Shown one piece after another: positions 6,512-13,861 of a DNA stretch of 16,566 nucleotides (position 1 is its first letter; each line of letters starts with the position of its first letter). Source of the DNA: an uncultured Eubacteriales bacterium (lineage in GTDB: Bacteria > Bacillota > Clostridia > Christensenellales > Aristaeellaceae); the NCBI GenBank assembly GCA_900553905.1, contig USFL01000008.1, forward strand, positions 1-16,566. The letters are read 5' to 3'. The notes below the pieces were generated by a model that was given only the letters and a program-made list of their open reading frames with translations, made no database searches and was not told where the DNA came from. The translations under genes and the position numbers were made by a program.

Positions 6512-7435
6512 GTGAATAACGCCATGGCAAAGCATAAGTCGCCCAAAGGCAGGCTGGCTTCCCTGCCCTACAACTGGCATGTTGCCCCATATCTTTTTCT
6601 GATTCCGTTCATCCTGTCTTTTTTGATTTTTAATGTCTACCCGATTTTCAGCTCCTTTGTCATGAGCCTGCAAAAGATCCGCGGCTTCGGCTCGGCCACC
6701 TGGGTCGGGCTTGACAACTACCGGAAGCTGTTCAACAGCGCGTTCTACGCTTCGCTGGAAACCACCACGCTGGTGACTGTCTGCAACTGCGTCGTGCTGA
6801 TTGTCCTCCCCATGCTGCTCGCTCTCTTGCTCAACAATCTGCACCTGCGCGGGCGAAACGGATTCCGGGCAACTTTTTTTATCCCCGCCCTCGCCTCGAC
6901 TATCGTGGCCGGCATCGTTTTCCGCATGATGTTTGCCGACACGGAAACCGGAGCCGTCAACTCCATCTTCATCGCGCTGGGACTGCCCCAACAGCGCTTC
7001 ATGCTGCAATATGGCTGGAGCATCTTCCTTATGGTTTTCCTCACCGCCTGGAAGAGCGCCGGTATGTATATGATCTATTTTCTTTCCGGCCTGCAGGCCA
7101 TCCCTTCCGAAGTCTATGAATCCGCCGAGATCGACGGAGCCACTGGTTTTCAGCGGCTCACGCGCATCACTCTCCCACTGCTCAAGCCTACGATGATCTA
7201 TGTGCTCACCATGCTGATTGTAGAAGGGTACCGCACCTTCGGCGAAAGCTATGTGTTCTGGAAGGAATCCACCCCCGGCAACCTGGGCCTGACCATCGTG
7301 CGCTATCTTTATCAGCAGGCTTTCACATCGGGCAACCTGGGCTTTGGGTCGGCCATTGGCTTTGCGCTTCTGTTTATCGTGCTGATCATCAATCTGGTGC
7401 AGATGAAGCTGATGGGGCTGTTTGAGAAGGAGTGA
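6512..7435 (+). CDS. Sugar ABC transporter permease, UgpA/MalF type
   Basis: This 307-aa inner-membrane subunit has about six transmembrane helices; the first strong one is APYLFLIPFILSFLIF at residues 25-40. The coupling (EAA) loop reads EVYESAEIDGATGFQRL at 200-216, followed by LPLLKPT at 221-227. This loop docks on the ATPase. The start is a GTG: AGGAG at 6498-6502 stands nine bases before it, whereas the in-frame ATG at 6524 would be 21 bases away. It forms the heterodimer with the next gene. No ATPase gene follows, so the transporter presumably shares a multitask MsmK/UgpC-type ATPase encoded elsewhere. Confidence 0.93.
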   Translation: MNNAMAKHKSPKGRLASLPYNWHVAPYLFLIPFILSFLIFNVYPIFSSFVMSLQKIRGFGSATWVGLDNYRKLFNSAFYASLETTTLVTVCNCVVLIVLPMLLALLLNNLHLRGRNGFRATFFIPALASTIVAGIVFRMMFADTETGAVNSIFIALGLPQQRFMLQYGWSIFLMVFLTAWKSAGMYMIYFLSGLQAIPSEVYESAEIDGATGFQRLTRITLPLLKPTMIYVLTMLIVEGYRTFGESYVFWKESTPGNLGLTIVRYLYQQAFTSGNLGFGSAIGFALLFIVLIINLVQMKLMGLFEKE

Positions 7436-7439
7436 GAAG

Positions 7440-8288
7440 ATGCTTACGCCTGTGCTTCGCAAAAGGCTGCTGACCACCGCCAACTACGCGGTGCTGATTC
7501 TGATGGCGCTCGTAGCGCTGTTTCCGATCTACTTTATGGTCATCGCCTCGTTCAAAAACACGGAGGACCTGTTCCGCAACGGCATCCGGATGGTCTTTGA
7601 ATTTGACAACCTGACGGTGGCGAACTATGAATACACCCTTACCACCAAGGACGGCATCTACCTGCAATGGTACTGGAACAGCATTGTCGTGTTGGTAGCC
7701 AGCACGGTATGCTCGCTTGGCCTGTCCTCCATCTGCGGCTACGCCATCGGGGCCTACGACTTCAAGGGAAAGAACGTTCTGTTTGTCCTCACGATGATCG
7801 TCATGATGATCCCCATCGAGATTCTGTTGATTCCCCTGTATAAGATGATCATCAACATGCAGCTGATCGACACCAAAACAGGGTCCATCCTGCCCTTCGT
7901 GGTACAGCCCACAGCCATGTTCTTCTTCCAGCAATACGTGCGGGGCATCGACCGGGGCTATATGGAAGCGGCACGCGTGGATGGATGCACGGAGTTCGGC
8001 ATCTTTGCCCGCATCATGGTGCCGATGATGAAGCCTGCATTCGGGGCCATGATCATCCTGCTGGCGCTGCGCAACTGGAACGCCTTTTTGTGGCCGATGA
8101 TCGTTTTCGCAAGCGAATCGTCCTATACGCTGCCCGTGGGGCTGGCATCGCTGATCAGTTCCTACGGTAACAACTACGATATGCTCATTCCCGGCGCGGT
8201 GCTTGCCTTCGTCCCGCTGGTCATCATCTTTTTGATGAATCAGAACCAGTTTGTGGAGGGCCTTACGGCCGGCGGCATCAAGGGGTAA
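7440..8288 (+). CDS. Sugar ABC transporter permease, UgpE/MalG type
   Basis: This is the second membrane subunit (282 aa), family COG0395. It has an N-terminal helix around residues 14-36, about six helices overall, and an EAA loop YMEAARVDGCTEFGIFARI near 174-192 followed by VPMMKP. I place the start at the ATG at 7440 because AAGGAG (7427-7432) lies seven bases upstream. A TTG 18 bases earlier would overlap the preceding gene and lacks its own ribosome binding site. It follows the UgpA-type permease by four bases, so the two are almost certainly coupled. Substrate as for the binding protein. Confidence 0.93.
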   Translation: MLTPVLRKRLLTTANYAVLILMALVALFPIYFMVIASFKNTEDLFRNGIRMVFEFDNLTVANYEYTLTTKDGIYLQWYWNSIVVLVASTVCSLGLSSICGYAIGAYDFKGKNVLFVLTMIVMMIPIEILLIPLYKMIINMQLIDTKTGSILPFVVQPTAMFFFQQYVRGIDRGYMEAARVDGCTEFGIFARIMVPMMKPAFGAMIILLALRNWNAFLWPMIVFASESSYTLPVGLASLISSYGNNYDMLIPGAVLAFVPLVIIFLMNQNQFVEGLTAGGIKG

Positions 8289-8302
8289 GGAAGGAAAAAA
8301 CG

Positions 8303-9418
8303 ATGCATTTCCTCACAGAAGGCCATGTACTTGTGGCCGGATCTCTGGTTTTGGATATTCTGCCCAGGTTTGCTTCCGGCGACGGAGACGCCGTTGCGCG
8401 CGACCTGCTGGCTCAGGGGCGGCTCACGGAAAGCAGCGAATTTGTCATCTATCTGGGCGGGGCTGTCGGAAACACCGGGTTGGCGCTCAAGCGTCTGGGG
8501 CAGCCCGTCCGGCTGGTAAGCAAGGTGGGCGACGACCGGGTAGGCGCTATTGTGCAAAGCCTGCTGGCCGATGAAAAGGTCGATAGCTCGCTCACGGTGG
8601 TTCCCGGCATGCGGTCCACGGCCAGCATCGCGCTGGCTGTTCCCGGCCGCGATAAAAGCACCATTCACCTGCGTGGAGCAGCTCAAAGCTTCTGCGCGGA
8701 GGATTTCACCGCGGAGCTCTTTCGCGGCGCCGGCCTGTTCCATTTCGGCTATCCGCCCACCATGCCCGGTCTCTACCGGCAGGACGGCGAGGGCTTGGTC
8801 CAGATGCTCCAGCGCGCCAAGGCGGCAGGCGCCGTCACCTCGGTGGATACCTGCCTGCCCGATCTCAAGGCGGAACCCGGGCAAGTGGACTGGCAGCCCA
8901 TTTTGAAACGTGCGCTGCCCTATGTTGATCTTTTTCTGCCCAGCCTGGAAGAGGCGCTGTACATGACCGACCGCGAGGCGTACATCCGCAGGATACAGGC
9001 CTGCGGAGCGGCGGACCTGCTGCCCGGCGTTACGGAAGCGGAAATTCGTGCATTGGCCGATGCCATGCTGGGATATGGCGCGAGGATCGTGCTGCTCAAA
9101 TGCGGCAGCCGGGGACTGTACCTGCGCACGGCCGGCCGTGACGCACTCGCTTCCATCCTGCCGCCGGACATGGCGGACGCATGGGCCGAACGCGAGCTGT
9201 GGGAGATGCCCTGCCGGGTAGACGAGGTGCGCTCCACCACGGGAGCCGGGGATACCGCGGTAGCCGGCTTCCTTTGCGCCCTGCGCAAGGGGCTTTTGCC
9301 GGGGGACGCGCTCAAGCTGGCCGCGTGCACAGCGGCGCGGTGCGTTGCCTCCTACGATACGGTGAGCCGGATTTCCGACGCGGAAGAAATGCTGTTGGGG
9401 CTTGCCTCCCACCGGTAA
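8303..9418 (+). CDS. PfkB-family carbohydrate kinase
   Basis: This is a 371-aa ribokinase-fold sugar kinase. The N-terminal half has the VAGSLVLDILPRF start (residues 11-23) and the glycine motif YLGGAVGNTGLALKRLG (50-66) of the sugar-binding lid region. The C-terminal signature STTGAGDTAVAGF (311-323) holds the anion hole and the catalytic base Asp317. The protein is about 40-60 residues longer than ribokinase or fructokinase. The extra length lies between the substrate domain and the signature (roughly 222-250 and 278-308). AAGGAAGGA at 8287-8295 sets the start, 14 bases after the permease gene. The aldolase gene follows after 32 bases, so the natural inference is that it phosphorylates a ketose or ketose phosphate for aldol cleavage. 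The actual sugar is unknown. Confidence 0.9.
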   Translation: MHFLTEGHVLVAGSLVLDILPRFASGDGDAVARDLLAQGRLTESSEFVIYLGGAVGNTGLALKRLGQPVRLVSKVGDDRVGAIVQSLLADEKVDSSLTVVPGMRSTASIALAVPGRDKSTIHLRGAAQSFCAEDFTAELFRGAGLFHFGYPPTMPGLYRQDGEGLVQMLQRAKAAGAVTSVDTCLPDLKAEPGQVDWQPILKRALPYVDLFLPSLEEALYMTDREAYIRRIQACGAADLLPGVTEAEIRALADAMLGYGARIVLLKCGSRGLYLRTAGRDALASILPPDMADAWAERELWEMPCRVDEVRSTTGAGDTAVAGFLCALRKGLLPGDALKLAACTAARCVASYDTVSRISDAEEMLLGLASHR

Positions 9419-9450
9419 CCATCCAAAAACAACGAGGAGAGTGGTACACG

Positions 9451-10335
9451 ATGTACGTTTCCATGAAACCGATTTTGCAGCATGCCCATGAGCACGGATA
9501 TGCTGTCCCGGCCATTAACTGCATCAACATGGAAATGGCCCGCGGCGCCGTCACGGCGGCGCAGGAAGCCCGGGCGGCCATCATCATCAACCTGGGTGTG
9601 GGACAGATGGGCAATCATGCTCATTCGGAGGAGATGGTCCCGATGATCAAGGAGTTGGCGGCACGCGCGACCGTTCCCGTGGCTCTGAATCTCGACCACG
9701 GCGGCAGGCTGGAGGATATTGCACGCTGCCTGAACCTGGGTTTCTCCAGCGTGATGATTGACGCCTCATCGTTTGACTTTGAAGAAAACATCCGTCGGAC
9801 GGCCGTTGTAAGCGCCATGGCGCACGCCATGAACGTCTGCGTGGAGGGCGAGCTGGGGCATGTGGGACAGGCGAACGCGCGCGACGATGAGGACGCAGAT
9901 CTCTATACCAATCCTGGGCAGGCGCGCGAATTTGTCAGGCGCACAGGGGTAGACGCGCTGGCCGTAGCCATTGGAACAGCGCATGGAAACTATCTGCACC
10001 ACAAGGTTCCGCAGTTGGATTTCGACCGGCTTTCCGAGCTAAAATCGCTGCTGGACATGCCGTTGGTGCTGCACGGCGGCAGCGGCTCGGGCGACGAAAA
10101 CCTGCGCAGAGCCGTGGCCTGCGGCATCAATAAGGTCAACATCTGCACGGACGCGTTTCAGATCTGCAAAACCGCCTTCCTGGAGGTACAGGCCCAGCAG
10201 CCGGAAATGGATTACATGCATCTTTGCATGGCCGTTGAACAGCGGATGAAGGCCTTCACGCGCCATCATCTGGACGTGCTGGGCGCATCGGGACAGTATG
10301 TCTATGGCGAAAGTGTCACGGATTCGCATGAATGA
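9451..10335 (+). CDS. Class II ketose-bisphosphate aldolase (GatY/KbaY/Fba family)
   Basis: This 294-aa zinc-dependent aldolase would cleave a phosphorylated ketose into dihydroxyacetone phosphate and an aldehyde. The catalytic residues are readable: NLDHGG carries the proton-transfer Asp82 and zinc ligand His83. VEGELG contributes Glu134. GTAHGN supplies zinc ligand His178 and LHGGSG supplies His208, close to the GatY arrangement. NKVNICTD (227-234) forms the phosphate-binding loop. I chose the ATG at 9451 because GAGGAGA lies ten bases upstream. An open frame extends 270 bases further back but only as a shadow of the kinase gene. Fructose-, tagatose- or another ketose phosphate cannot be told apart by eye. 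Pairing with the kinase suggests a dedicated catabolic enzyme rather than the glycolytic one. Confidence 0.92.
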   Translation: MYVSMKPILQHAHEHGYAVPAINCINMEMARGAVTAAQEARAAIIINLGVGQMGNHAHSEEMVPMIKELAARATVPVALNLDHGGRLEDIARCLNLGFSSVMIDASSFDFEENIRRTAVVSAMAHAMNVCVEGELGHVGQANARDDEDADLYTNPGQAREFVRRTGVDALAVAIGTAHGNYLHHKVPQLDFDRLSELKSLLDMPLVLHGGSGSGDENLRRAVACGINKVNICTDAFQICKTAFLEVQAQQPEMDYMHLCMAVEQRMKAFTRHHLDVLGASGQYVYGESVTDSHE

Positions 10336-10355
10336 GCCGGATGCCGCTTTCTTCC

Positions 10356-10385
10356 TTGACTTTTCGGCAAATGACAGCGTATAAT
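10356..10385 (+). promoter_or_regulatory. Promoter of the ROK regulator gene
   Basis: TTGACT (10356-10361), an 18-base spacer and a perfect TATAAT (10380-10385) lie 86 bases before the ROK start. This indicates independent transcription of the regulator. The -10 overlaps a stretch (10382-10397, TAATTTAATTGCTTAG) that resembles the candidate operator at the GH43 promoter, compatible with autoregulation. Confidence 0.7.
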
Positions 10386-10471
10386 TTAATTGCTTAGCGC
10401 AGTGCGGCATAGACTAATCCGTTGGCACAGCATGTCGTGGCGGCGGGAGAAAAAAATGGGGTATTTCCTCC

Positions 10472-11734
10472 ATGGAAATGGTCGGAAAAATCAGAAGCAA
10501 GGGTGTGGTGAAAGAGGCGTCCTCCGCCATGCCCTCGGATTTGAAGTACGAAAACCGCTGGCAGGTTTTGCGTGTCTTTCGTGACGGCGGAGAATACACA
10601 GCCAACGATGTAGCGGCAAAAACGGGCATCAGCCGCCAGACGACGATGAAAGCCATCCGCTTTTTCTGCAACCGCGGCCTTTTGCGTTCCAGCGGCAAGG
10701 GTGATTCTACCGATATCGGCGGCAAGAAGCCGGAGCATTTCACCTTTTACTGCAAGAGCTATCTGCTGTGCATCGCCATGTGGCCGGGGCGCATGGGACT
10801 GACGCTGTTCGACCTTGTGCGTCACAGGCTGGATTATATGGAAGGCGAGCTTCCGCCCTATCTGACCCTGGAGGAAGCCTTCGAGCGCTTGGAGACGCTT
10901 TCGGATGTATTTTTGACGCGCAACGGCGTTCCGCTTTCGGAGCTTTATGGCGTAGGTCTGTCCACAGCCGGGGTGGTGGATTATAAAAGCGGCAATCTGC
11001 GCTACAATGCCTATACCCCGCAATGGGGACGGGATGTGCCCATTGCCTCCAGGCTGTACAGGCTGTACGGCAATCAGGTGGTCGTCTATGTGGAGAACGC
11101 CGCCAAAGCGATCGGCCGCTCCGTGCTGCTTGACGATGAGAGCATCAAGCAAAAACGTGTGCTCACGCTGTTTAACAACTGGGGGCTGGCCGCCTGCATG
11201 ATCGAGCGGGGGCATGTGCTCAACGGACGCGATTCCCTGATCGGCGAGCTTGGGCAGATGCTCATATGCGCGGACGGCGAATCGCCGCAGCGGCTGGAGA
11301 AGCTGATGGGGCGCGAATGGGTGGTGGAGCGGCTGGCGCATCATCCGCCCGCCTCCTCCTCCATGCTCAGCGGCGTCGCGCCCGAAGCCATCACCCTGCC
11401 GAGGGTGTTTGCCGCCTCTGCGGCAGGGGATTCCTGCGCGAGGGAGATCGTAGGCGAGCTTGCCTGCACCACAGCGGCCATGCTGCATAATGCCTCTCTG
11501 TTTTTCAATCCTGATCTCGTCATCTTTCATGGCGATTTTGCCTGTGCGGATGCCTTTTTCGACCGCAGGCTGAAGCAGCGGCTGGCGCAGCTGAGCACCT
11601 ATCCCGATTTGGGCCTGTTTGAAACGGTCTATGACAAGCGCCCGATTGCAGAGCTGGATGCGCTGGGCGTATCCTCCGCGCTTGCGAACTTCTTCTTCCG
11701 CTCCGATTCCCTGTATTCGGGCAAGGAGGAATGA
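10472..11734 (+). CDS. ROK-family transcriptional repressor (XylR/NagC-like)
   Basis: This 420-aa protein has an N-terminal winged helix-turn-helix (about residues 30-72, with AAKTGISRQTTMKAI as the recognition region) and a ROK sugar-binding domain from about 95 on. The ROK domain is degenerate. The segment VENAAKAIGRS (207-217) replaces the usual NDA kinase motif and has lost the catalytic Asp. The region after GELGQM (258-263) lacks the CxCGxxGCLE zinc motif. It should therefore bind DNA and perhaps a sugar, but not phosphorylate. The start has no good ribosome binding site (GGGG at 10459-10462 is the best), and an alternative ATG lies two codons on, so the N-terminus is uncertain by a few residues. 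Genes of this type usually repress xylose or xyloside operons, consistent with the linked GH43 locus. Confidence 0.85.
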   Translation: MEMVGKIRSKGVVKEASSAMPSDLKYENRWQVLRVFRDGGEYTANDVAAKTGISRQTTMKAIRFFCNRGLLRSSGKGDSTDIGGKKPEHFTFYCKSYLLCIAMWPGRMGLTLFDLVRHRLDYMEGELPPYLTLEEAFERLETLSDVFLTRNGVPLSELYGVGLSTAGVVDYKSGNLRYNAYTPQWGRDVPIASRLYRLYGNQVVVYVENAAKAIGRSVLLDDESIKQKRVLTLFNNWGLAACMIERGHVLNGRDSLIGELGQMLICADGESPQRLEKLMGREWVVERLAHHPPASSSMLSGVAPEAITLPRVFAASAAGDSCAREIVGELACTTAAMLHNASLFFNPDLVIFHGDFACADAFFDRRLKQRLAQLSTYPDLGLFETVYDKRPIAELDALGVSSALANFFFRSDSLYSGKEE

Positions 11735-11839
11735 TGCGTCCGCGCGGTTGCGCGGGCGGCGCGATTTTTGGGCGCGCCGCCCGCATTGCCTTTCTCCGGC
11801 CGATTTGCGGCCGTCCGCCATCGAGGGGATGTGCTTTTC
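11735..11839 (+). other. ROK-AraC spacer with two GC hairpins
   Basis: The first hairpin is a perfect 12-bp GC stem, 11752-11763 with 11773-11784, around the loop ATTTTTGGG. The second is CGGCCG-ATTTG-CGGCCG at 11797-11813. Neither is followed by a U-tract. They could lower read-through from the ROK gene or protect its mRNA end. I see no clear promoter for the AraC gene. Confidence 0.55.
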
Positions 11840-12730
11840 GTGAAACGCTATAACTGGGAATTTGATTTCGACCCTGAATTTCCCGTCCATCTTTTCGAAT
11901 ATACGGTGGTGGGCGCGCGCGACGCCATGCACTGGCACCGGTATTTTGAAATCGGGCTGTGTCTGGAGGGCGACGGCCAGTTTGCCTATCTCCACAAGAA
12001 ATATCCCGTCCATCCCGGCGATATCTTCATCAACAACGATTATGAAAACCATGTGGCGATCACCGACGAGGGCTGCACCAACCGCTATCTGTTCCTCATT
12101 CTGATGCCTTCGTTTATCTCCGATTCGGCCAGCCACCGGGCCAACCGCCGCTACATCGAAACCTTCCAGTACAATCCGCCCGATTTCATCAACCGCATTC
12201 CCTGCGGTACCCCAACCGCCGAAAAGATCACCAGCCTGATCACCCATGGGCTGAAGGTGTACCAGACCCGCCAGGAAAACTGGGAAATGGAGCTGGACAT
12301 CATCGTGCGCAACATTCTTCTGGCGCTTTCTCAACACTATCTGCGCAAGGACAGCGAGGAGAGCGCGCGGCAGAATATCAATCCCAAAATTCTCGCCGCC
12401 CAGCGCTACATCCATCAGAATTACAACCAGCCGCTTACCCTGGACGCAGTCGCCGCCTATGTGGGATTCAATACCACGTACTTCCGGCATCTGTTCAAAA
12501 AGGAGATGCGCATATCCTTCAAGGAGTATCTTACCCATCTGCGCCTGACCAACGCGCGCATGCTGCTGCTCAACTCCTCGCTGAGCATCGGCAGCGTCAT
12601 TGAGGAAGTGGGCTATTCCAACATCAGCCAGTTTTACCGGATCTTTCGCCAGTACTATCACATGACGCCGGCCCAGTACCGCAAAATGCAGCTCCGTTCC
12701 CCCATGGAGCAGCCCGACGAAGAGGACTGA
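11840..12730 (+). CDS. AraC-family transcriptional regulator with N-terminal cupin
   Basis: Residues about 10-100 form an AraC-type cupin, with MHWHRYFEIGLCLEGDG giving the His-rich first strand and a later YPVHPGDIFINN strand. The C-terminal third carries the double helix-turn-helix: LDAVAAYVGFNTTYFRHLFKKE, then IGSVIEEVGYSNISQFYRIF and the closing MTPAQYRKM signature. The predicted size is 296 aa from the GTG at 11840. GAGGGG at 11823-11828 is 11 bases away. Another in-frame GTG at 11831 is too close to that site, and a TTG at 11768 lacks one. The start is the least certain part. Such proteins usually activate sugar genes in response to a ligand bound by the cupin. The neighbouring importer and GH43 gene are the likely targets. 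Confidence 0.88.
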   Translation: MKRYNWEFDFDPEFPVHLFEYTVVGARDAMHWHRYFEIGLCLEGDGQFAYLHKKYPVHPGDIFINNDYENHVAITDEGCTNRYLFLILMPSFISDSASHRANRRYIETFQYNPPDFINRIPCGTPTAEKITSLITHGLKVYQTRQENWEMELDIIVRNILLALSQHYLRKDSEESARQNINPKILAAQRYIHQNYNQPLTLDAVAAYVGFNTTYFRHLFKKEMRISFKEYLTHLRLTNARMLLLNSSLSIGSVIEEVGYSNISQFYRIFRQYYHMTPAQYRKMQLRSPMEQPDEED

Positions 12731-12748
12731 TTCCCTTTGCCGGCAGAC

Positions 12749-12792
12749 GAAAACCCCCGCATTCAGGTAGCGGCCTGAACGCGGGGGTTTTC
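12749..12792. terminator. Bidirectional intrinsic terminator
   Basis: The arms GAAAACCCCCGC (12749-12760) and GCGGGGGTTTTC (12781-12792) pair perfectly. Past one A/C mismatch the stem continues as TTCAGG/CCTGAA around a six-base loop TAGCGG. The T-run ends the stem on the plus strand and the A-run provides the same on the minus strand. It sits between the convergent AraC and oxidoreductase genes and should stop both. Confidence 0.9.
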
Positions 12793-12825
12793 CATGGTTG
12801 CCTTAAGTGCGCCGGCTTTCCTCCG

Positions 12826-13848
12826 TCACCGCGCCAGCGGCAGCTTCACCACCTCGCCGGTGGCGGCGCTCAAATCCGCAGCAAAGACGATTTCCTGGGT
12901 CTTGACGGCGTCGGACAGCGGGCAGTCCGTCTCGCGGTCGTTGATGATGCAGTCCATAAAGTGTGCGACTTCCTCCGGGAAGGGATGATGCTTCACGTCG
13001 CCGCTGTTGGGCGTGAGCACGGGCAGCTCCATGTAGTCGCGCTGCTCGGGGATCATGCCGGGCGACCAGAGCTTTTCGTTCCACAGCGTGCCCTTGTCTC
13101 CGCACAGATGCACGTTGAACACATAGGGGCTGATGAAGTCATAGCTGGAGCCAACCTTGCCCACGGCGCCGTTTCTGAACTTGAGAATGATGGAAATCGT
13201 TCCGTCAAACTCCAGGTCGTCGCGCAGCTTGCTGCTCTGGGCGTAGACGGACACCACCTCGTCCTGCATAAACCAGCGCATGGCGTCCACCGCATGGCAG
13301 CCACCCGCCAGCAGGGAGCTGCCGCCCACGCTCTTTTTGCAGGTCCACTCGTAGCAGGGGATATCGCTCATCACGCGATGGAAGTAGTCCGTTTCCGCAT
13401 AGAAGAGGTTGCCGATAAAATCCTTTTGCAGCTTCTTGGCGGTCATGAACAGCGGGTTGTAGTGAAGCACGTATCCCACCAGCGTCTTGACGCCCGCCTT
13501 GGTCACGGCCGCATCCATCTTGAGCGTATCCTCCCAGGACAGAGCCACGGGCTTTTCAATCAGGATGTGCTTGCCCGCTTCGGCCGCCTTGATGGTCTGC
13601 TCGCAGTGCATGTCGTTGGGCGTGCAGATGCAGACGATATCCACATTGGGGTCCTTGAGCGCCTCGTCATAGCTGGTATAGATCTTGCAACGCTCTCCCA
13701 GATGATACTCGTCCGCCTTGGCGCGCCCTCTTTCATACGAACGCGAAACAATCGCCACGACCTGCGAATGCTCGTTCATTTCAAACGCGCGGATGTGCTC
13801 GCCCGATACCCAGCCAGTGCCCACGATCATAACGCCATACTTTTTCAT
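12826..13848 (-). CDS. Gfo/Idh/MocA-family NAD(P)-dependent oxidoreductase
   Basis: This 340-aa dehydrogenase likely acts on a sugar or sugar-like polyol. The N-terminal Rossmann fold (residues 1-120) shows VGTGWVSGEH in place of GxGxxG at 9-18. ICTPNDMH is at 74-81 and the family hallmark EKPVAL at 98-103, whose Lys99 contacts substrate and cofactor. The C-terminal alpha/beta domain has GGCHAVDAMRWF at 182-193, with His185 and Asp188 in the catalytic positions. TGGAGGG precedes the ATG at a normal distance. It is the last gene of a minus-strand set, 13 bases after the isomerase gene, with the terminator just beyond. With an isomerase and a sugar permease in the same unit, a role in oxidising an imported sugar or inositol-like compound is likely. 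The substrate is unknown. Confidence 0.93.
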   Translation of the reverse strand: MKKYGVMIVGTGWVSGEHIRAFEMNEHSQVVAIVSRSYERGRAKADEYHLGERCKIYTSYDEALKDPNVDIVCICTPNDMHCEQTIKAAEAGKHILIEKPVALSWEDTLKMDAAVTKAGVKTLVGYVLHYNPLFMTAKKLQKDFIGNLFYAETDYFHRVMSDIPCYEWTCKKSVGGSSLLAGGCHAVDAMRWFMQDEVVSVYAQSSKLRDDLEFDGTISIILKFRNGAVGKVGSSYDFISPYVFNVHLCGDKGTLWNEKLWSPGMIPEQRDYMELPVLTPNSGDVKHHPFPEEVAHFMDCIINDRETDCPLSDAVKTQEIVFAADLSAATGEVVKLPLAR

Positions 13849-13861
13849 GTTTATCCCTCCA

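Noticed and set aside
8240..9412. A 390-codon minus-strand frame
   Set aside because: It is antisense to the PfkB kinase gene, low in recognisable motifs, and typical of the reverse complement of GC-rich coding DNA.
9181..9450. N-terminal extension of the aldolase frame
   Set aside because: It overlaps the end of the kinase gene out of frame. The ATG at 9451 has a ribosome binding site and gives the normal aldolase N-terminus.
10394..12661. A 755-codon open frame on the minus strand
   Set aside because: It lies wholly antisense to the ROK and AraC genes, whose motifs are clear. Its translation is rich in His, Arg and Gln with no domain, and it has no ribosome binding site. It is a GC-rich shadow.
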